From Mesorhizobium sp. J18 (GTDB taxonomy: Bacteria > Pseudomonadota > Alphaproteobacteria > Rhizobiales > Rhizobiaceae): a DNA stretch of 33,319 nucleotides. The position numbers and the translations under genes are program-made. This document shows, piece after piece, positions 25,440 to 33,319 of the stretch (position 1 is its first letter; each line of letters starts with the position of its first letter). The DNA is taken from NCBI RefSeq assembly GCF_007829525.1, contig NZ_VLJP01000045.1, forward strand, positions 118,043 through 151,361. The letters are read 5' to 3'. Below the pieces are notes generated by a model. That model did not search any database. It was given only the letters and a program-made list of their open reading frames with translations, and was not told where the DNA came from.

Positions 25440-25931
25440 CTAGCCTGTCTTCGATTTCATACGATAGCGAAAATCGCAGTGGCTCGCGCCCTTCATGATG
25501 GTCTGGGTGCGCGTCAACTCCATGTCGGGATTGTAGCCGATGCAGAAATCGCCATCGCGGTTGCATGACAGAAGATGCCCAATATCGCCGAGGCCCATCT
25601 CCTTGTACATTTCCGAATAGCGGCAGCGCGTGACGTTGAAGTCCAGCTTGTCCTTGCTCGCCTCAAGCACTTCGATCTGCAGCGCGTCATCCTTCGTCCA
25701 CAGAGGCATGATCGCAAGAAAGTCCTCCAGGTCCGGCTTGCGGCCCAGAGCTTCGGCAAATCCTTTGCCGTGCTCAATCGCCGCATTAGTGACTGCCTGA
25801 CCGATCACGGCCTGCGCCTCCTCCTCGCCGGAGCGCTCGCGGATCACCTCATAGACGTGTTTCAGCACCATGGCCTCGATACGGCGGCGCTGGAGGATCG
25901 GCATCTCCTGCATCTGGGCATCTCCCGTCAT
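25440..25931 (-). CDS. L-2-amino-thiazoline-4-carboxylate (ATC) hydrolase family protein
   Basis: The 163-residue protein resembles the family named after L-ATC hydrolase, which opens the thiazoline ring in a pathway to L-cysteine in pseudomonads. The C-terminal half has the Cys-rich signature CNRDGDFCIGYNP followed by MKGASHCDFRYRMK. Upstream, TRCRYSEMYKEMGLGDIGHL carries another conserved Cys. Many family members have unknown functions, so the name does not prove the reaction. ATG 25931 lies 2 bases after the oxidoreductase stop; ATG 25913, 8 bases behind a GGGAG, is an equally credible start. Its place in an operon with a class V PLP enzyme and an FAD oxidoreductase suggests a role in breaking down an amino-acid-like compound. 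Confidence 0.82.
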   Translation of the reverse strand: MTGDAQMQEMPILQRRRIEAMVLKHVYEVIRERSGEEEAQAVIGQAVTNAAIEHGKGFAEALGRKPDLEDFLAIMPLWTKDDALQIEVLEASKDKLDFNVTRCRYSEMYKEMGLGDIGHLLSCNRDGDFCIGYNPDMELTRTQTIMKGASHCDFRYRMKSKTG

Positions 25932-25933
25932 GT

Positions 25934-27241
25934 TCAGTCGAGCTTCAATTCGGCGAGATCACGCCGCTTGTACCAGGATAGAATCAGCGGAGCGATCCGC
26001 CTCGCAATGGGATGAAACGGGATCGGCTCCGGCTCGGTCAGCGGCAGGGCCAATTCCCTGGCCGGGACGCCGTCCACTGCTGCCGCCAGCTCGCGCCCAA
26101 GGGAAACCGAAAGCGCCACGCCACGCCCATTGCAGCCGGTCCAGCTCCAGAGGTCCGGCCCAAGCTTGTGGAAATGCGGAAAGCGGTCCTGCGTGATGCC
26201 GATGCGTCCGCTCCATATATGGGTGAACCGCATGCCGGCCAGCTGCGGAAAGGCCTTGCCGATATTCTCGCTGGTGCGGGCGGCCACGCGCGATTCGGCA
26301 TTGTAGGCCCCGAGGACGGAACCGCCGGTGATCAACCGGTTGCGCGCGTCATAGCGGAAGAAGCGCAGATCCGCGCGCGTGTCGGAAACGGCCTGCCGGC
26401 CCGGCACCACCGTCGCGCGCAGATTGTCACCGATGGGCTCGCTCGCCATCTGCCATGACAGGATCGGCACGATGGTTCGAGAGATGCGCGGTTCGAGCCT
26501 GTCTACCACGGCATCCGTATAGGCGTTGGTGGCGAGCACCAACGCACGCGCCAGCACTGAGCCTCGATCCGTGCGTATCCGCCAGCCGTCGCGCTCGCGT
26601 TCATAGCTGGTCACTGCCGAATTCTCGTGCAAGGTGACGCCTTGGCGCATGCATGCATCAGCAAGGCCGCGTGCCAGCGCCAGCGGATTGATGTGACCGC
26701 CAGTCGGGTTGAGCATGCCCCCATACCAGAAATCCGAACCGAGAAGCCGCGCCGTCTCGGCCTTGTCCAGAAATTCGGCAGGCGAGCCATGCCGCCGCCA
26801 GGCCTCGACGCGTTTTTCGCTCAGCCGGACGCGGCCAGGTGAATGGGCGGGCTGGAACCATCCCGTCTGTTCCGCCTCGCAATCGATTCCCTCGGCCTCG
26901 ACCAGCCGGAAAAGCATTTCGGCGCTCTGCCCGATCAGATGGGCGAGCCGCTCGCCGGTCTCGCCAAAGCGCTGAACGAAGGCATCCGGCTCGGCAGCAG
27001 ACATGGTGGGAATAACCTGGCCGTTGTTGCGGCCGGATGCACCCCAGCCGACCGCCTGCCCTTCGAGAAGCGTCACCTGCCGGCCGCGTTTTGCCAGATG
27101 CAGGGCCGTGGAAAGGCCGGAGAAGCCGCCACCGACGACAACGACATCGGCTTCCGCCTTGCCTTCCAGCGGCGGCGCGGGTTGGCGGGGCGGCGTAACG
27201 GCGGCCCATAATGAATTAGGCCAATGAACGGCAGTTGTCAT
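25934..27241 (-). CDS. FAD-dependent amine/amino-acid oxidoreductase (DAO family)
   Basis: The 435-residue protein carries the FAD-binding GGGFSGLSTALHLAKRG near residue 36 and a long DAO-fold domain, most like gamma-glutamylputrescine oxidase/glycine oxidase relatives (PuuB-like). Helpful phrases are GWGASGRNNGQVIPT near residue 66, GGHINPLALARGL and, near the C-terminus, HIWSGRIGITQDRFPHFHKLG and GCNGRGVALSVSLGRELA, which line the flavin. It oxidises a C-N bond of an amine, amino acid or ring imine with O2 or another acceptor. The start (ATG 27241) overlaps the stop of the aminotransferase by 4 bases (ATGA), so the two are co-translated. The substrate is unknown but probably the compound brought in by the linked importer. 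Confidence 0.9.
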   Translation of the reverse strand: MTTAVHWPNSLWAAVTPPRQPAPPLEGKAEADVVVVGGGFSGLSTALHLAKRGRQVTLLEGQAVGWGASGRNNGQVIPTMSAAEPDAFVQRFGETGERLAHLIGQSAEMLFRLVEAEGIDCEAEQTGWFQPAHSPGRVRLSEKRVEAWRRHGSPAEFLDKAETARLLGSDFWYGGMLNPTGGHINPLALARGLADACMRQGVTLHENSAVTSYERERDGWRIRTDRGSVLARALVLATNAYTDAVVDRLEPRISRTIVPILSWQMASEPIGDNLRATVVPGRQAVSDTRADLRFFRYDARNRLITGGSVLGAYNAESRVAARTSENIGKAFPQLAGMRFTHIWSGRIGITQDRFPHFHKLGPDLWSWTGCNGRGVALSVSLGRELAAAVDGVPARELALPLTEPEPIPFHPIARRIAPLILSWYKRRDLAELKLD

Positions 27242-28890
27242 GCGCTGTTCCTGAAAGAGACAATCGGCATTTCGTGAGGCATCCAGAACCAGCGCAGGGC
27301 TTCCGCTTCGGCATCGAACCTCAGAGGCTCGGCATTCAAGCCGGCGCCTTTGTCGGCCAGCTTCTCTGCCTCCGCCATGCAGGCTGCGAAATCCGGCGCG
27401 GCGAATGCCGGCCGTCCGGTAAAGATGGTATCCAGCGTGATCTCCTGGTGCCGGGCCGGGGTCTCCACATTGGCCCGCCAGACACCAGCCTCGGCATCGA
27501 GCCGGTACAGAGGCAGGAGATCGGCGCCACGGCGAGCGATGAAAGCAACGGCGGCGGCGATGTAATCTGTCACCTCGTCGGAGAAGACATAGTTGACACC
27601 GAGCCGGGCCCATCCCGGCCGGAAGGCGGAAAGCCCCCGCGCTACCGCCCTTTCATGCGCGCGGGCCGTGGCGTCATCTATGCCCAGAAGGGCGTGCCCA
27701 TACGGTCCGGCACAAGAGCATCCGCCGCGCGCCTGGATGCCGAAAAGATCGTTGAGCAGGGCGACCACAAAATTATGGTGGAGGAAGCGTCCGCTGATCC
27801 TGATATTGAAGGAATAAATGCCGACGCGCGGCGCATCGATGGGGCCGAGCCGCTCGATCTCCGGAATCTTGGACCAGACGGCTTCCAGGCGCGCCATCTG
27901 CGCCTGTTCGCGCACCTCGATGCGATGCGGTCCTATCCGTGACTTCAATTCAAAGACCATCCCGGCGCGGATGTTTTCCACGATGCCCGGTGTGCCTGCC
28001 TCCTCGCGCCGCTGCGGGTCCGACACATAGGTATGGCTGTCGCGCGTGACGTAGCTCACCGTACCGCCGCCGGCGACGGTCGGGCGCGGGCCATCGAACA
28101 GTGATTTGTCCGCCACCAGGACGCCGGAGGCGCCGGTACCGCCAACGAATTTGTGCGGCGAGAAGAAGCCCGCATCGATGCGGTCGCCGGCGCCGGGCGC
28201 GCTTTCACCCATCTCGATGGGTATATAGGGCCCGCCCGCTGCAAAATCGCAGACGAACAGTGCTCCATGGGCATGCAGCAGCCGCGCAAGGGCTGCGAGA
28301 TCGCTCTTGACGCCGGTGACATTGGAAGCGGCCGTGAAGGCGCCGATCCTGAGCGGGGCCTCAGCTCGCTCGGCAAGGGCGGTCGCCAGCGACGTCAGGC
28401 AGATGCCGCCGGCATTGTTGAGCGGGATGCGCACAAGATCGAAGCCGCTTTCACGCCATGGAAGATCGTTGGAGTGATGCTCGTAGGGCCCGACGAAAAC
28501 GACGGGGCGCCTGAAACCCCGCATTTGCGCATATTGCTGCAAGGTGCGTACTAGCTTGTCTGCCGCGGCGGTTGCGCCGCTGCCGGTGAATATGACCGCG
28601 TGATTCTCGTCCGCGCCTACCGCCTTGCGGATCGCCTGCCTTGCTGCCTCGCGCAGGCGAGTGGTATGCCGCCCTGTATAGGAGGTCTCCGTATGGGTGT
28701 TGCCGTAGAAGGGGAGAACCCGGTCGCGGATCGCCCTTTCAATGGGCTCGAGCGCCCGCCCCGAGGCGACGTAATCGGCATAGACGAGAGGCCTTGGGCC
28801 GAACGGCCCGGGGATCGCGATCCCCTCGCCTATCAATCCGTCGCGCAGGGTATCGATATCCGGCCAGGTTGAATGTTCCGTCATAGTCAT
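27238..28890 (-). CDS. Class V aminotransferase-fold PLP enzyme (cysteine desulfurase-like)
   Basis: The 550-residue protein contains a class V fold domain of about 430 residues plus a C-terminal extension of about 100. The PLP Lys is in FFSPHKFVGGTGASG, preceded by the Asp-containing CDFAAGGPYI. The glycine-rich phosphate loop is FTGSGATAAADKL, and NTHTETSYTGRHTT helps define the subgroup. A loop GGCSCAGPYGHALLGI places Cys residues where cysteine desulfurases have their nucleophile, so C-S cleavage is possible but not proven. Transamination or lyase activity are alternatives. It starts at ATG 28890, overlapping the stop of the ATPase gene (ATGA), and overlaps the oxidoreductase the same way. 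The tight coupling implies a pathway with the importer's substrate. Confidence 0.88.
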   Translation of the reverse strand: MTMTEHSTWPDIDTLRDGLIGEGIAIPGPFGPRPLVYADYVASGRALEPIERAIRDRVLPFYGNTHTETSYTGRHTTRLREAARQAIRKAVGADENHAVIFTGSGATAAADKLVRTLQQYAQMRGFRRPVVFVGPYEHHSNDLPWRESGFDLVRIPLNNAGGICLTSLATALAERAEAPLRIGAFTAASNVTGVKSDLAALARLLHAHGALFVCDFAAGGPYIPIEMGESAPGAGDRIDAGFFSPHKFVGGTGASGVLVADKSLFDGPRPTVAGGGTVSYVTRDSHTYVSDPQRREEAGTPGIVENIRAGMVFELKSRIGPHRIEVREQAQMARLEAVWSKIPEIERLGPIDAPRVGIYSFNIRISGRFLHHNFVVALLNDLFGIQARGGCSCAGPYGHALLGIDDATARAHERAVARGLSAFRPGWARLGVNYVFSDEVTDYIAAAVAFIARRGADLLPLYRLDAEAGVWRANVETPARHQEITLDTIFTGRPAFAAPDFAACMAEAEKLADKGAGLNAEPLRFDAEAEALRWFWMPHEMPIVSFRNSA

Positions 28891-30539
28891 GCCGCTGTCC
28901 CGGCAAGGAGAGGAGGTGTCCAGTCCCGTCCCGGGATCGAATCGAGAAGCTTTCTGGTATAGGGATGGCCTGGGTTGGCAAAGACGGTTGCGGTCTCGCC
29001 GATCTCGACAATCCTGCCTTTCTCCATCACCGCCACGCGATCGCAAAGCTGGGCGGCAACTCGCAAATCATGCGTGACGAAGAGAAGCGACAGAGAAAGC
29101 CTGTCACGCAATTCCGCCAGCAATTTCAGGACCTGCGCCTGAACCGAGACATCCAGCGCCGAGACCGGCTCGTCGGCAACGATAACTTTCGGATTAAGGG
29201 CCAGCGCACGCGCTATGCCGATGCGCTGACGCTGGCCACCGGAAAATTCGTGCGGATAGCGCTCGGCCGCAGCCGGGCTGAGTTCGACCAGCGCCAGCAA
29301 TTCGCGTGCCCGCGAGCGCGCCGCCTCAGGATTCTCGCCATGGACGATCGGCCCCTGCGCAATCAGGTCAACCACACGTTTGCGCGGATTGAGCGATGCC
29401 ATCGGATCCTGGAAGACCATCTGTATGTCGCGCCGCCTTGCGCGCAGTTCGCCGCGCGTGGCTTTCAGCATGTCGGTGTCTCCGAGCATGACCGAGCCGC
29501 CATCGGCGTCGAGAAGGCGCGTGACGCAGCGCGACACGGTGGTCTTTCCCGATCCGCTTTCCCCCACCACGCCGAGCGTCTCGCCTTGCCGCAGTTCGAA
29601 GGAAACATCGTCAACGGCGGCGACCGCATTGCGCCGTGGCGCAAGGATACCGCCCCTCGTCTTGAACGTCTTGTGCAGGCCCTCCACGCGCATGACCACC
29701 GGTGCGGTGTCGAAACTTTTCGGAGCAGGCGGATTAAGACCCGGGACGGCGGCGATCAAGGCCTGGGTATAGGGATGCCTGGGCCGGTTCAGGACTTCCG
29801 ATACGGTCCCTTGCTCGACCAGTTCACCCTGCCGGAGCACGGCTACCCGGTCGGCAATCTCGGCCACAACGCCGAAATCATGGGTGATGAAAAGCACGCC
29901 CGTGCCGAATTTGGCCTGCAATTCACGGATGAGCTTGAGCACCTGAAGCTGGGTCGTCACATCGAGGGCGGTGGTCGGCTCGTCGGCTATGATGAGCTTC
30001 GGCTGCAGGACAAGCGCCATCGCAATCATCACGCGCTGGCGTTGCCCGCCGGAAATCTGGTGCGGATAGGCATTGACGGCCGATGCCGGGTCGGGGATGC
30101 GGACCTGCTCCAGTATCTCCAGAACACGCGCGCGCCGCTCCTTGCGCGAAAGCGAGGTGTGGATGCGCAACACCTCCTCGATCTGCCAGCCGACCCGCTT
30201 CTGCGGGTTGAGGGCCGTCATCGGCTCCTGGAATATCATTGCCATCCGACTGCCGCGCAGGCTGCGCATCTGCTTCGCAGAAAGTGTGCTGAGATCCTGG
30301 CCCTCGAAGCGCACGGTGCCTGCCACCACCCGCACGCGCGGCTCGGGCAAAAGGCGCATGATGGCGCCGGCAGCGAGCGACTTGCCGGAGCCGCTCTCGC
30401 CTACGAGACAGACGATCTCGCCGGAACGAACCGTCAAATTCAGGCCGTCGATCGCCAGCGGACGATCCGAACCTTCCGGCAGCGCGATCCGAAGGCTCTC
30501 GATTTCGAGGATCGGACTGGTTGTTTCGTGCGCTGTCAT
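28887..30539 (-). CDS. Dipeptide/oligopeptide-type ABC transporter, fused double ATPase (DppD-DppF-like)
   Basis: The 550-residue protein has two ABC domains in one chain. The first carries Walker A GESGSGKS at residues 47-54, signature [15 protein letters not shown] and Walker [13 protein letters not shown]. The second, from about residue 305, has GESGSGKTT, signature [15 protein letters not shown] and [12 protein letters not shown]. Both have the Dpp/Opp-type C-terminal motif (HPYTQALI and HPYTRKLL). One such fused protein replaces the two separate ATPases of many Opp/Dpp systems. ATG 30539 overlaps the DppC-like stop by 4 bases, and its own stop overlaps the aminotransferase start. It energises uptake by the permeases encoded just upstream. 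Confidence 0.96.
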   Translation of the reverse strand: MTAHETTSPILEIESLRIALPEGSDRPLAIDGLNLTVRSGEIVCLVGESGSGKSLAAGAIMRLLPEPRVRVVAGTVRFEGQDLSTLSAKQMRSLRGSRMAMIFQEPMTALNPQKRVGWQIEEVLRIHTSLSRKERRARVLEILEQVRIPDPASAVNAYPHQISGGQRQRVMIAMALVLQPKLIIADEPTTALDVTTQLQVLKLIRELQAKFGTGVLFITHDFGVVAEIADRVAVLRQGELVEQGTVSEVLNRPRHPYTQALIAAVPGLNPPAPKSFDTAPVVMRVEGLHKTFKTRGGILAPRRNAVAAVDDVSFELRQGETLGVVGESGSGKTTVSRCVTRLLDADGGSVMLGDTDMLKATRGELRARRRDIQMVFQDPMASLNPRKRVVDLIAQGPIVHGENPEAARSRARELLALVELSPAAAERYPHEFSGGQRQRIGIARALALNPKVIVADEPVSALDVSVQAQVLKLLAELRDRLSLSLLFVTHDLRVAAQLCDRVAVMEKGRIVEIGETATVFANPGHPYTRKLLDSIPGRDWTPPLLAGTAA

Positions 30540-31414
30540 GATTTCTTCTGCCGTGGATTCACGGCTTCGTTCAGACCCTCGCCTATCAGGCTGAAGGCAA
30601 GCACGGTGAGGACGATGGCGATACCGGGGATGGCTGCGCAATACCAGGCACTGCGCAGGACGGCCTTGCCGGCGCCGATCATGTTGCCCCAGCTTGCGAA
30701 ATTCGGATCGCCCAGGCCGAGGAAGGCAAGCGCCGACTCCAGCAGGATCGAAATCGCCATGATGACGGAAGCGAAGACGATCACCGGCGGCAGGGCATTG
30801 GGAAGTATCTCGCGGAAGATGATGGCAGCGTCGCCGACACCGAGATTGCGCGCTGCCTCCACGAATTCGCGTCCGCGCAGCGAGAGGAATTCAGCTCGCA
30901 CAAGGCGTGCCGGAGCAGTCCAGGAGACGATGCCTATGGCGATGATCATATTCTGCAGCGACGAGCCGAGAATGGCGACGAGCGCGAGCAGCAGCACGAA
31001 ATTGGGTATGGTCTGGAAGGCTTCCGTCACGCGCATCAGCACATCGTCGATCCAGCCGCCGAAATAGCCTGAAATGGCGCCGACCAGAATGCCGATGCTG
31101 ATCGCCACAACGGTCGAGACGATGCCTATCAGAAGCGAAGTTCGCGCACCATGGAAAATCCCGGCAAGGATGTCGCGGCCAAGCTGGTCGGTGCCGAGCG
31201 GCGTTGCCCAGTCGGTGAAAGGGGGGACGAGCGGGTCGCCTGCCCGGCGCAGCGGATCGACCGGCTCGACGAAGCCGGCGGTGGCCGCCATGGCAAGCAC
31301 GATCACCAACAAGACGAGCCCGAGTACCGCGGCCCGGTTGCGCTTGTAGCGCGTCCACATCACGCTCCAGCCGGACGGCGGAGCCGTGCCGATTTCGCTT
31401 TCCAGAACGCTCAT
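30536..31414 (-). CDS. Peptide-type ABC transporter permease, DppC-like
   Basis: The 292-residue membrane protein begins with a short cytosolic tail and a first helix (about residues 29-48). The family phrase FTDWATPLGTDQLGRDILAG is at about 67-86, and five more helices follow. The ATPase-docking loop reads FVEAARNLGVGDAAIIFREI at about residues 175-195, followed by PNALPPVIVFASVIMA. These are the hallmarks of OppC/DppC. ATG 31414 overlaps the DppB-like stop (ATGA). The N-terminus MSVLESEIGTAPPSGW is longer than the hydrophobic core needs and is not conserved. It pairs with the DppB-like subunit to form the channel. Confidence 0.95.
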   Translation of the reverse strand: MSVLESEIGTAPPSGWSVMWTRYKRNRAAVLGLVLLVIVLAMAATAGFVEPVDPLRRAGDPLVPPFTDWATPLGTDQLGRDILAGIFHGARTSLLIGIVSTVVAISIGILVGAISGYFGGWIDDVLMRVTEAFQTIPNFVLLLALVAILGSSLQNMIIAIGIVSWTAPARLVRAEFLSLRGREFVEAARNLGVGDAAIIFREILPNALPPVIVFASVIMAISILLESALAFLGLGDPNFASWGNMIGAGKAVLRSAWYCAAIPGIAIVLTVLAFSLIGEGLNEAVNPRQKKS

Positions 31415-32385
31415 GTCAGTTCGATCCGCGAATCGAGCCGTGCGTAGAGAAGGTCGATGAGGAAGTTCACCACGATCACCACGATGGAGCTCAGGAAGAT
31501 GATGCCCATAAGCATGTTCATGTCGCGCTGGATGACGGCCTTGTAGGCCAGCTCTCCAAGGCCGGGCAGAGAGAACACGGTTTCGACGACAACCGAGCCG
31601 CCGAGAATGGTCGAGAACTGCACACCAAGCAGGGTGACAACCGGCAGAAGCGCGTTGCGCATGATGTGATGGATCATGAGCCGCCATTCCCCTGCCCCCT
31701 TGGCGCGGGCAGTGCGCACATAGTCGAGATCGGCGACCTCGAGCACGCTGGTGCGCATCAGCCGCATATAAAGCGCAAGATAGATCAGCGACAGCGAGGC
31801 GGTCGGCATGATCAGATGCAGAGCCACGTCCTTCACATAGTCCCATCCCTCGTAGAAGGACGGGATGGTCTGGATGCCCCCGACCGGCAGCCAGCCGAGC
31901 TTGACGGAAAACAGCACGATCATCATCAGCCCCAGAAAGAAGCTCGGCATGGCGTAGAAGACGAGTCCGAGCGTGCTGATGATGTTGTCCGTCAAGGAAT
32001 AGGCCTTGCGCGCCGCGATCGCGCCGAGCAGAGAGCCGATGCTGACGGCAAAGAAGAGCGAAGAGATCATCAGCAGCAGGGTTGTGCCCAAACGGTCCAT
32101 GAGCACGGTCATCACAGGCTGCTCATGTACGAAGGACCAGCCGAAGTCGAAGCGGGCAAGCTTCGTCATATAAATCCAGAGCTGCATCAGAACCGGCTGG
32201 TCGAGGCCATATTCGGCGCGAAGGCGTTCGATGAACCGGGGATCCGCGCCGCCCATGTCGCCGACAAGCGCGTCGACCGTGTCTCCAGGGGCCAGCTTGA
32301 GAAGCAGAAAGGTGCCGACCATGATGATCAGCATGACCGGGATCGCCTGGACCAACCGCCTGAGCATGTAGTTCAACATCGACAT
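31411..32385 (-). CDS. Peptide-type ABC transporter permease, DppB-like
   Basis: The 324-residue membrane protein has the OppB/DppB pattern: first helix at about residues 9-30, the conserved APGDTVDALVGDMG region, and ERLRAEYGLDQPVLMQLWIY before the second helix. Four or five further helices follow, with the ATPase-docking loop VADLDYVRTARAKGAGEWRL at about residues 220-240. The C-terminus NFLIDLLYARLDSRIEL is typical. The initiation site is weak: no good Shine-Dalgarno precedes ATG 32385 or the ATG 6 bases downstream. Upstream is a strong hairpin (32412-32444), which may limit its expression compared with the binding protein. Confidence 0.95.
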   Translation of the reverse strand: MSMLNYMLRRLVQAIPVMLIIMVGTFLLLKLAPGDTVDALVGDMGGADPRFIERLRAEYGLDQPVLMQLWIYMTKLARFDFGWSFVHEQPVMTVLMDRLGTTLLLMISSLFFAVSIGSLLGAIAARKAYSLTDNIISTLGLVFYAMPSFFLGLMMIVLFSVKLGWLPVGGIQTIPSFYEGWDYVKDVALHLIMPTASLSLIYLALYMRLMRTSVLEVADLDYVRTARAKGAGEWRLMIHHIMRNALLPVVTLLGVQFSTILGGSVVVETVFSLPGLGELAYKAVIQRDMNMLMGIIFLSSIVVIVVNFLIDLLYARLDSRIELT

Positions 32386-32411
32386 TCGCCGGAATTTGCG
32401 TCCATCTGTGA

Positions 32412-32444
32412 GAACCGGCCCGCGCCGACGGCGCAGGCCGGCTC
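32412..32444 (-). repeat. Strong hairpin between the peptide-binding-protein and DppB genes
   Basis: On the minus strand a 15-bp stem (32430-32444 with 32412-32426, two G-U pairs) closes a 3-base loop. It begins 7 bases after the binding-protein stop and ends 26 bases before the DppB start. It has no T-tract. It can stabilise the binding-protein mRNA or reduce read-through to the permeases. Confidence 0.62.
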
Positions 32445-32451
32445 GCCGCTT

Positions 32452-33319
32452 CTACTGATCCATCCAAAGATCATAGGCCGAGGAAGAATTCCACCGCGGC
32501 GTGTTGTGATGGTTCTTGAGGGTCTTGCTGGTGACCGAGATGAAGGGATGTTCGATCGCGAAGATCACCGGCAGTTCCTCCATAGCGAGCTTCTGGATCT
32601 CGTGATAGCGCTCGGCCCGTTTGGCTGGATCGAGTTCGGAAGCCGCATCGTCGATCATCTTGTCGAGCTCCGGGTTCTCATAGCCGAACTGGTTGGACCA
32701 AGGCGTGCCGACCGGCGCACCGCTGCGCAGCCAGACCATGGTGGAGACAGCCGGGTCGGCGCGGAACTGGTGCCAGCCATTGGCCGTATCGAAGTCGTGG
32801 TCGCGATAGACACCGTTGAGGAAGCCGGGCGCATCATTGGTCAGGAGGGTAACCTCGATTCCGATCTCGCGCATGGACTGAGCGAAATATTCCGCCCATA
32901 GTTGCGTATACTCACCCCATGGAGCAGGACGATGGCGCAGGCGCAGCCTGACGCCATTCGCGTCGGGCTTGTAGCCGGCTTCGTCCAGCAGCGCCTTGGC
33001 CTTTTCCGGATCATATTCATAGGTCCGGACATCATCGGTATAATTGTCTCCACCCGCCGACGGAATGGGGCCGCGGCCCGGCTTGGCGTATCCGCGCATG
33101 ATCGTTTCGATGGCCCGATCGATATCCAGCGCGTGGTGGATGGCGCGGCGCACGCGCACATCCGCCAGCGCCTTGTTGCGATGGTTGAATTCGATCGTGC
33201 TGTGGGCGACGTTGTTCTCGTAGCCTTTCGTGCCGACATCGAAGCGCGGATCTTCCGAAAGCCGGGCTATGTCAGCCATGGAGATGCCGTTGAAGCCCGA
33301 TTCCTGGATTTCGCCAGCT
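32452..33319 (-). CDS. Extracellular solute-binding protein family 5, C-terminal part (5' end outside window)
   Basis: The frame stays open to the window edge, so the N-terminus with the signal peptide is missing; 288 residues are visible. The sequence is that of an SBP_bac_5 (DppA/OppA-like) protein. It has HSTIEFNHRNKALADVRVRRAIHHALDIDR near the beginning of the visible part, YEYDPEKAKALLDEAGYKPDANG next, and a C-terminal run with RAERYHEIQKLAMEELPVIF. These proteins capture peptides or other nitrogen-rich solutes in the periplasm. It would be the first gene of the operon with DppB, DppC, the fused ATPase and three enzymes. Which ligand it binds cannot be read. Confidence 0.94.
   Translation of the reverse strand, partial: AGEIQESGFNGISMADIARLSEDPRFDVGTKGYENNVAHSTIEFNHRNKALADVRVRRAIHHALDIDRAIETIMRGYAKPGRGPIPSAGGDNYTDDVRTYEYDPEKAKALLDEAGYKPDANGVRLRLRHRPAPWGEYTQLWAEYFAQSMREIGIEVTLLTNDAPGFLNGVYRDHDFDTANGWHQFRADPAVSTMVWLRSGAPVGTPWSNQFGYENPELDKMIDDAASELDPAKRAERYHEIQKLAMEELPVIFAIEHPFISVTSKTLKNHHNTPRWNSSSAYDLWMDQ

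Noticed and set aside
28965-31067. 700-codon plus-strand frame across the ATPase and permease genes
   Set aside because: It runs antisense over two genes with clear ABC motifs and across their overlap; composition is that of a shadow frame.

Overview
The window looks like chromosome of a Hyphomicrobiales (Rhizobiales) alphaproteobacterium, probably of the Mesorhizobium/Phyllobacteriaceae type. The reasons are the high GC content, the order aroA - cmk - rpsA next to a TIGR02300 (FYDLN acid) gene and a tRNA-Ala, a class II (Agrobacterium CP4-like) EPSP synthase, and the abundance of TTT and ABC solute importers. No IS element, prophage, CRISPR array or rRNA was seen. No gene-free stretch exceeds about 240 bases.

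Region 1 (1-7065) is housekeeping. The 3' part of an iron-dependent alcohol dehydrogenase, a hot-dog thioesterase and slyX lie on the plus strand. The minus-strand operon aroA - SDR - cmk - rpsA follows, with a clear intrinsic terminator after rpsA. Then come a FYDLN-acid protein and tRNA-Ala(GGC). The SDR between aroA and cmk lacks the catalytic Tyr/Lys pair, and the EPSP synthase has Gly100 where CP4 has Ala100.

Region 2 (7281-10376) is a tightly overlapping three-gene operon. It encodes a secreted or membrane-anchored NEW3-repeat protein, an ABC-2 ATPase and an ABC-2 permease.

Region 3 (10497-24780) is a carbohydrate-acid regulon. One LacI-family regulator (minus strand, about 18.2-19.3 kb) is flanked by two copies of a palindrome with core GGCAGCGCTGCC. 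A third copy sits just downstream of the promoter of an IlvD/Edd dehydratase operon almost 9 kb away. The predicted regulon contains (a) dehydratase - DenD-like dehydrogenase - 3-hydroxyacid dehydrogenase - SDR; (b) lacI followed by a tripartite tricarboxylate transporter (TctC, TctB, TctA); and (c) SDR - ATPase - binding protein - two permeases of a CUT1 sugar ABC importer. Two unrelated importers and five oxidoreductases/dehydratases therefore appear to share one regulator. The natural reading is import of a sugar or sugar acid, oxidation, and dehydration to a 2-keto-3-deoxy acid. The exact substrate cannot be read from the sequence.

Region 4 (24794-33319, minus strand) is an operon with 4-bp ATGA overlaps at most junctions. 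It encodes a family 5 binding protein (cut by the window end), DppB- and DppC-type permeases, a fused double ATPase, a class V PLP enzyme with a Cys-Ser-Cys loop, a DAO-family FAD oxidoreductase, an L-2-amino-thiazoline-4-carboxylate hydrolase-family protein and a small membrane protein. This enzyme set suggests uptake and catabolism of an amino-acid-derived, possibly sulfur-containing, compound. I regard it as the best candidate for an undescribed pathway, together with the LacI regulon.

All assignments come from reading translated sequence and recognising motifs. No database search was run.
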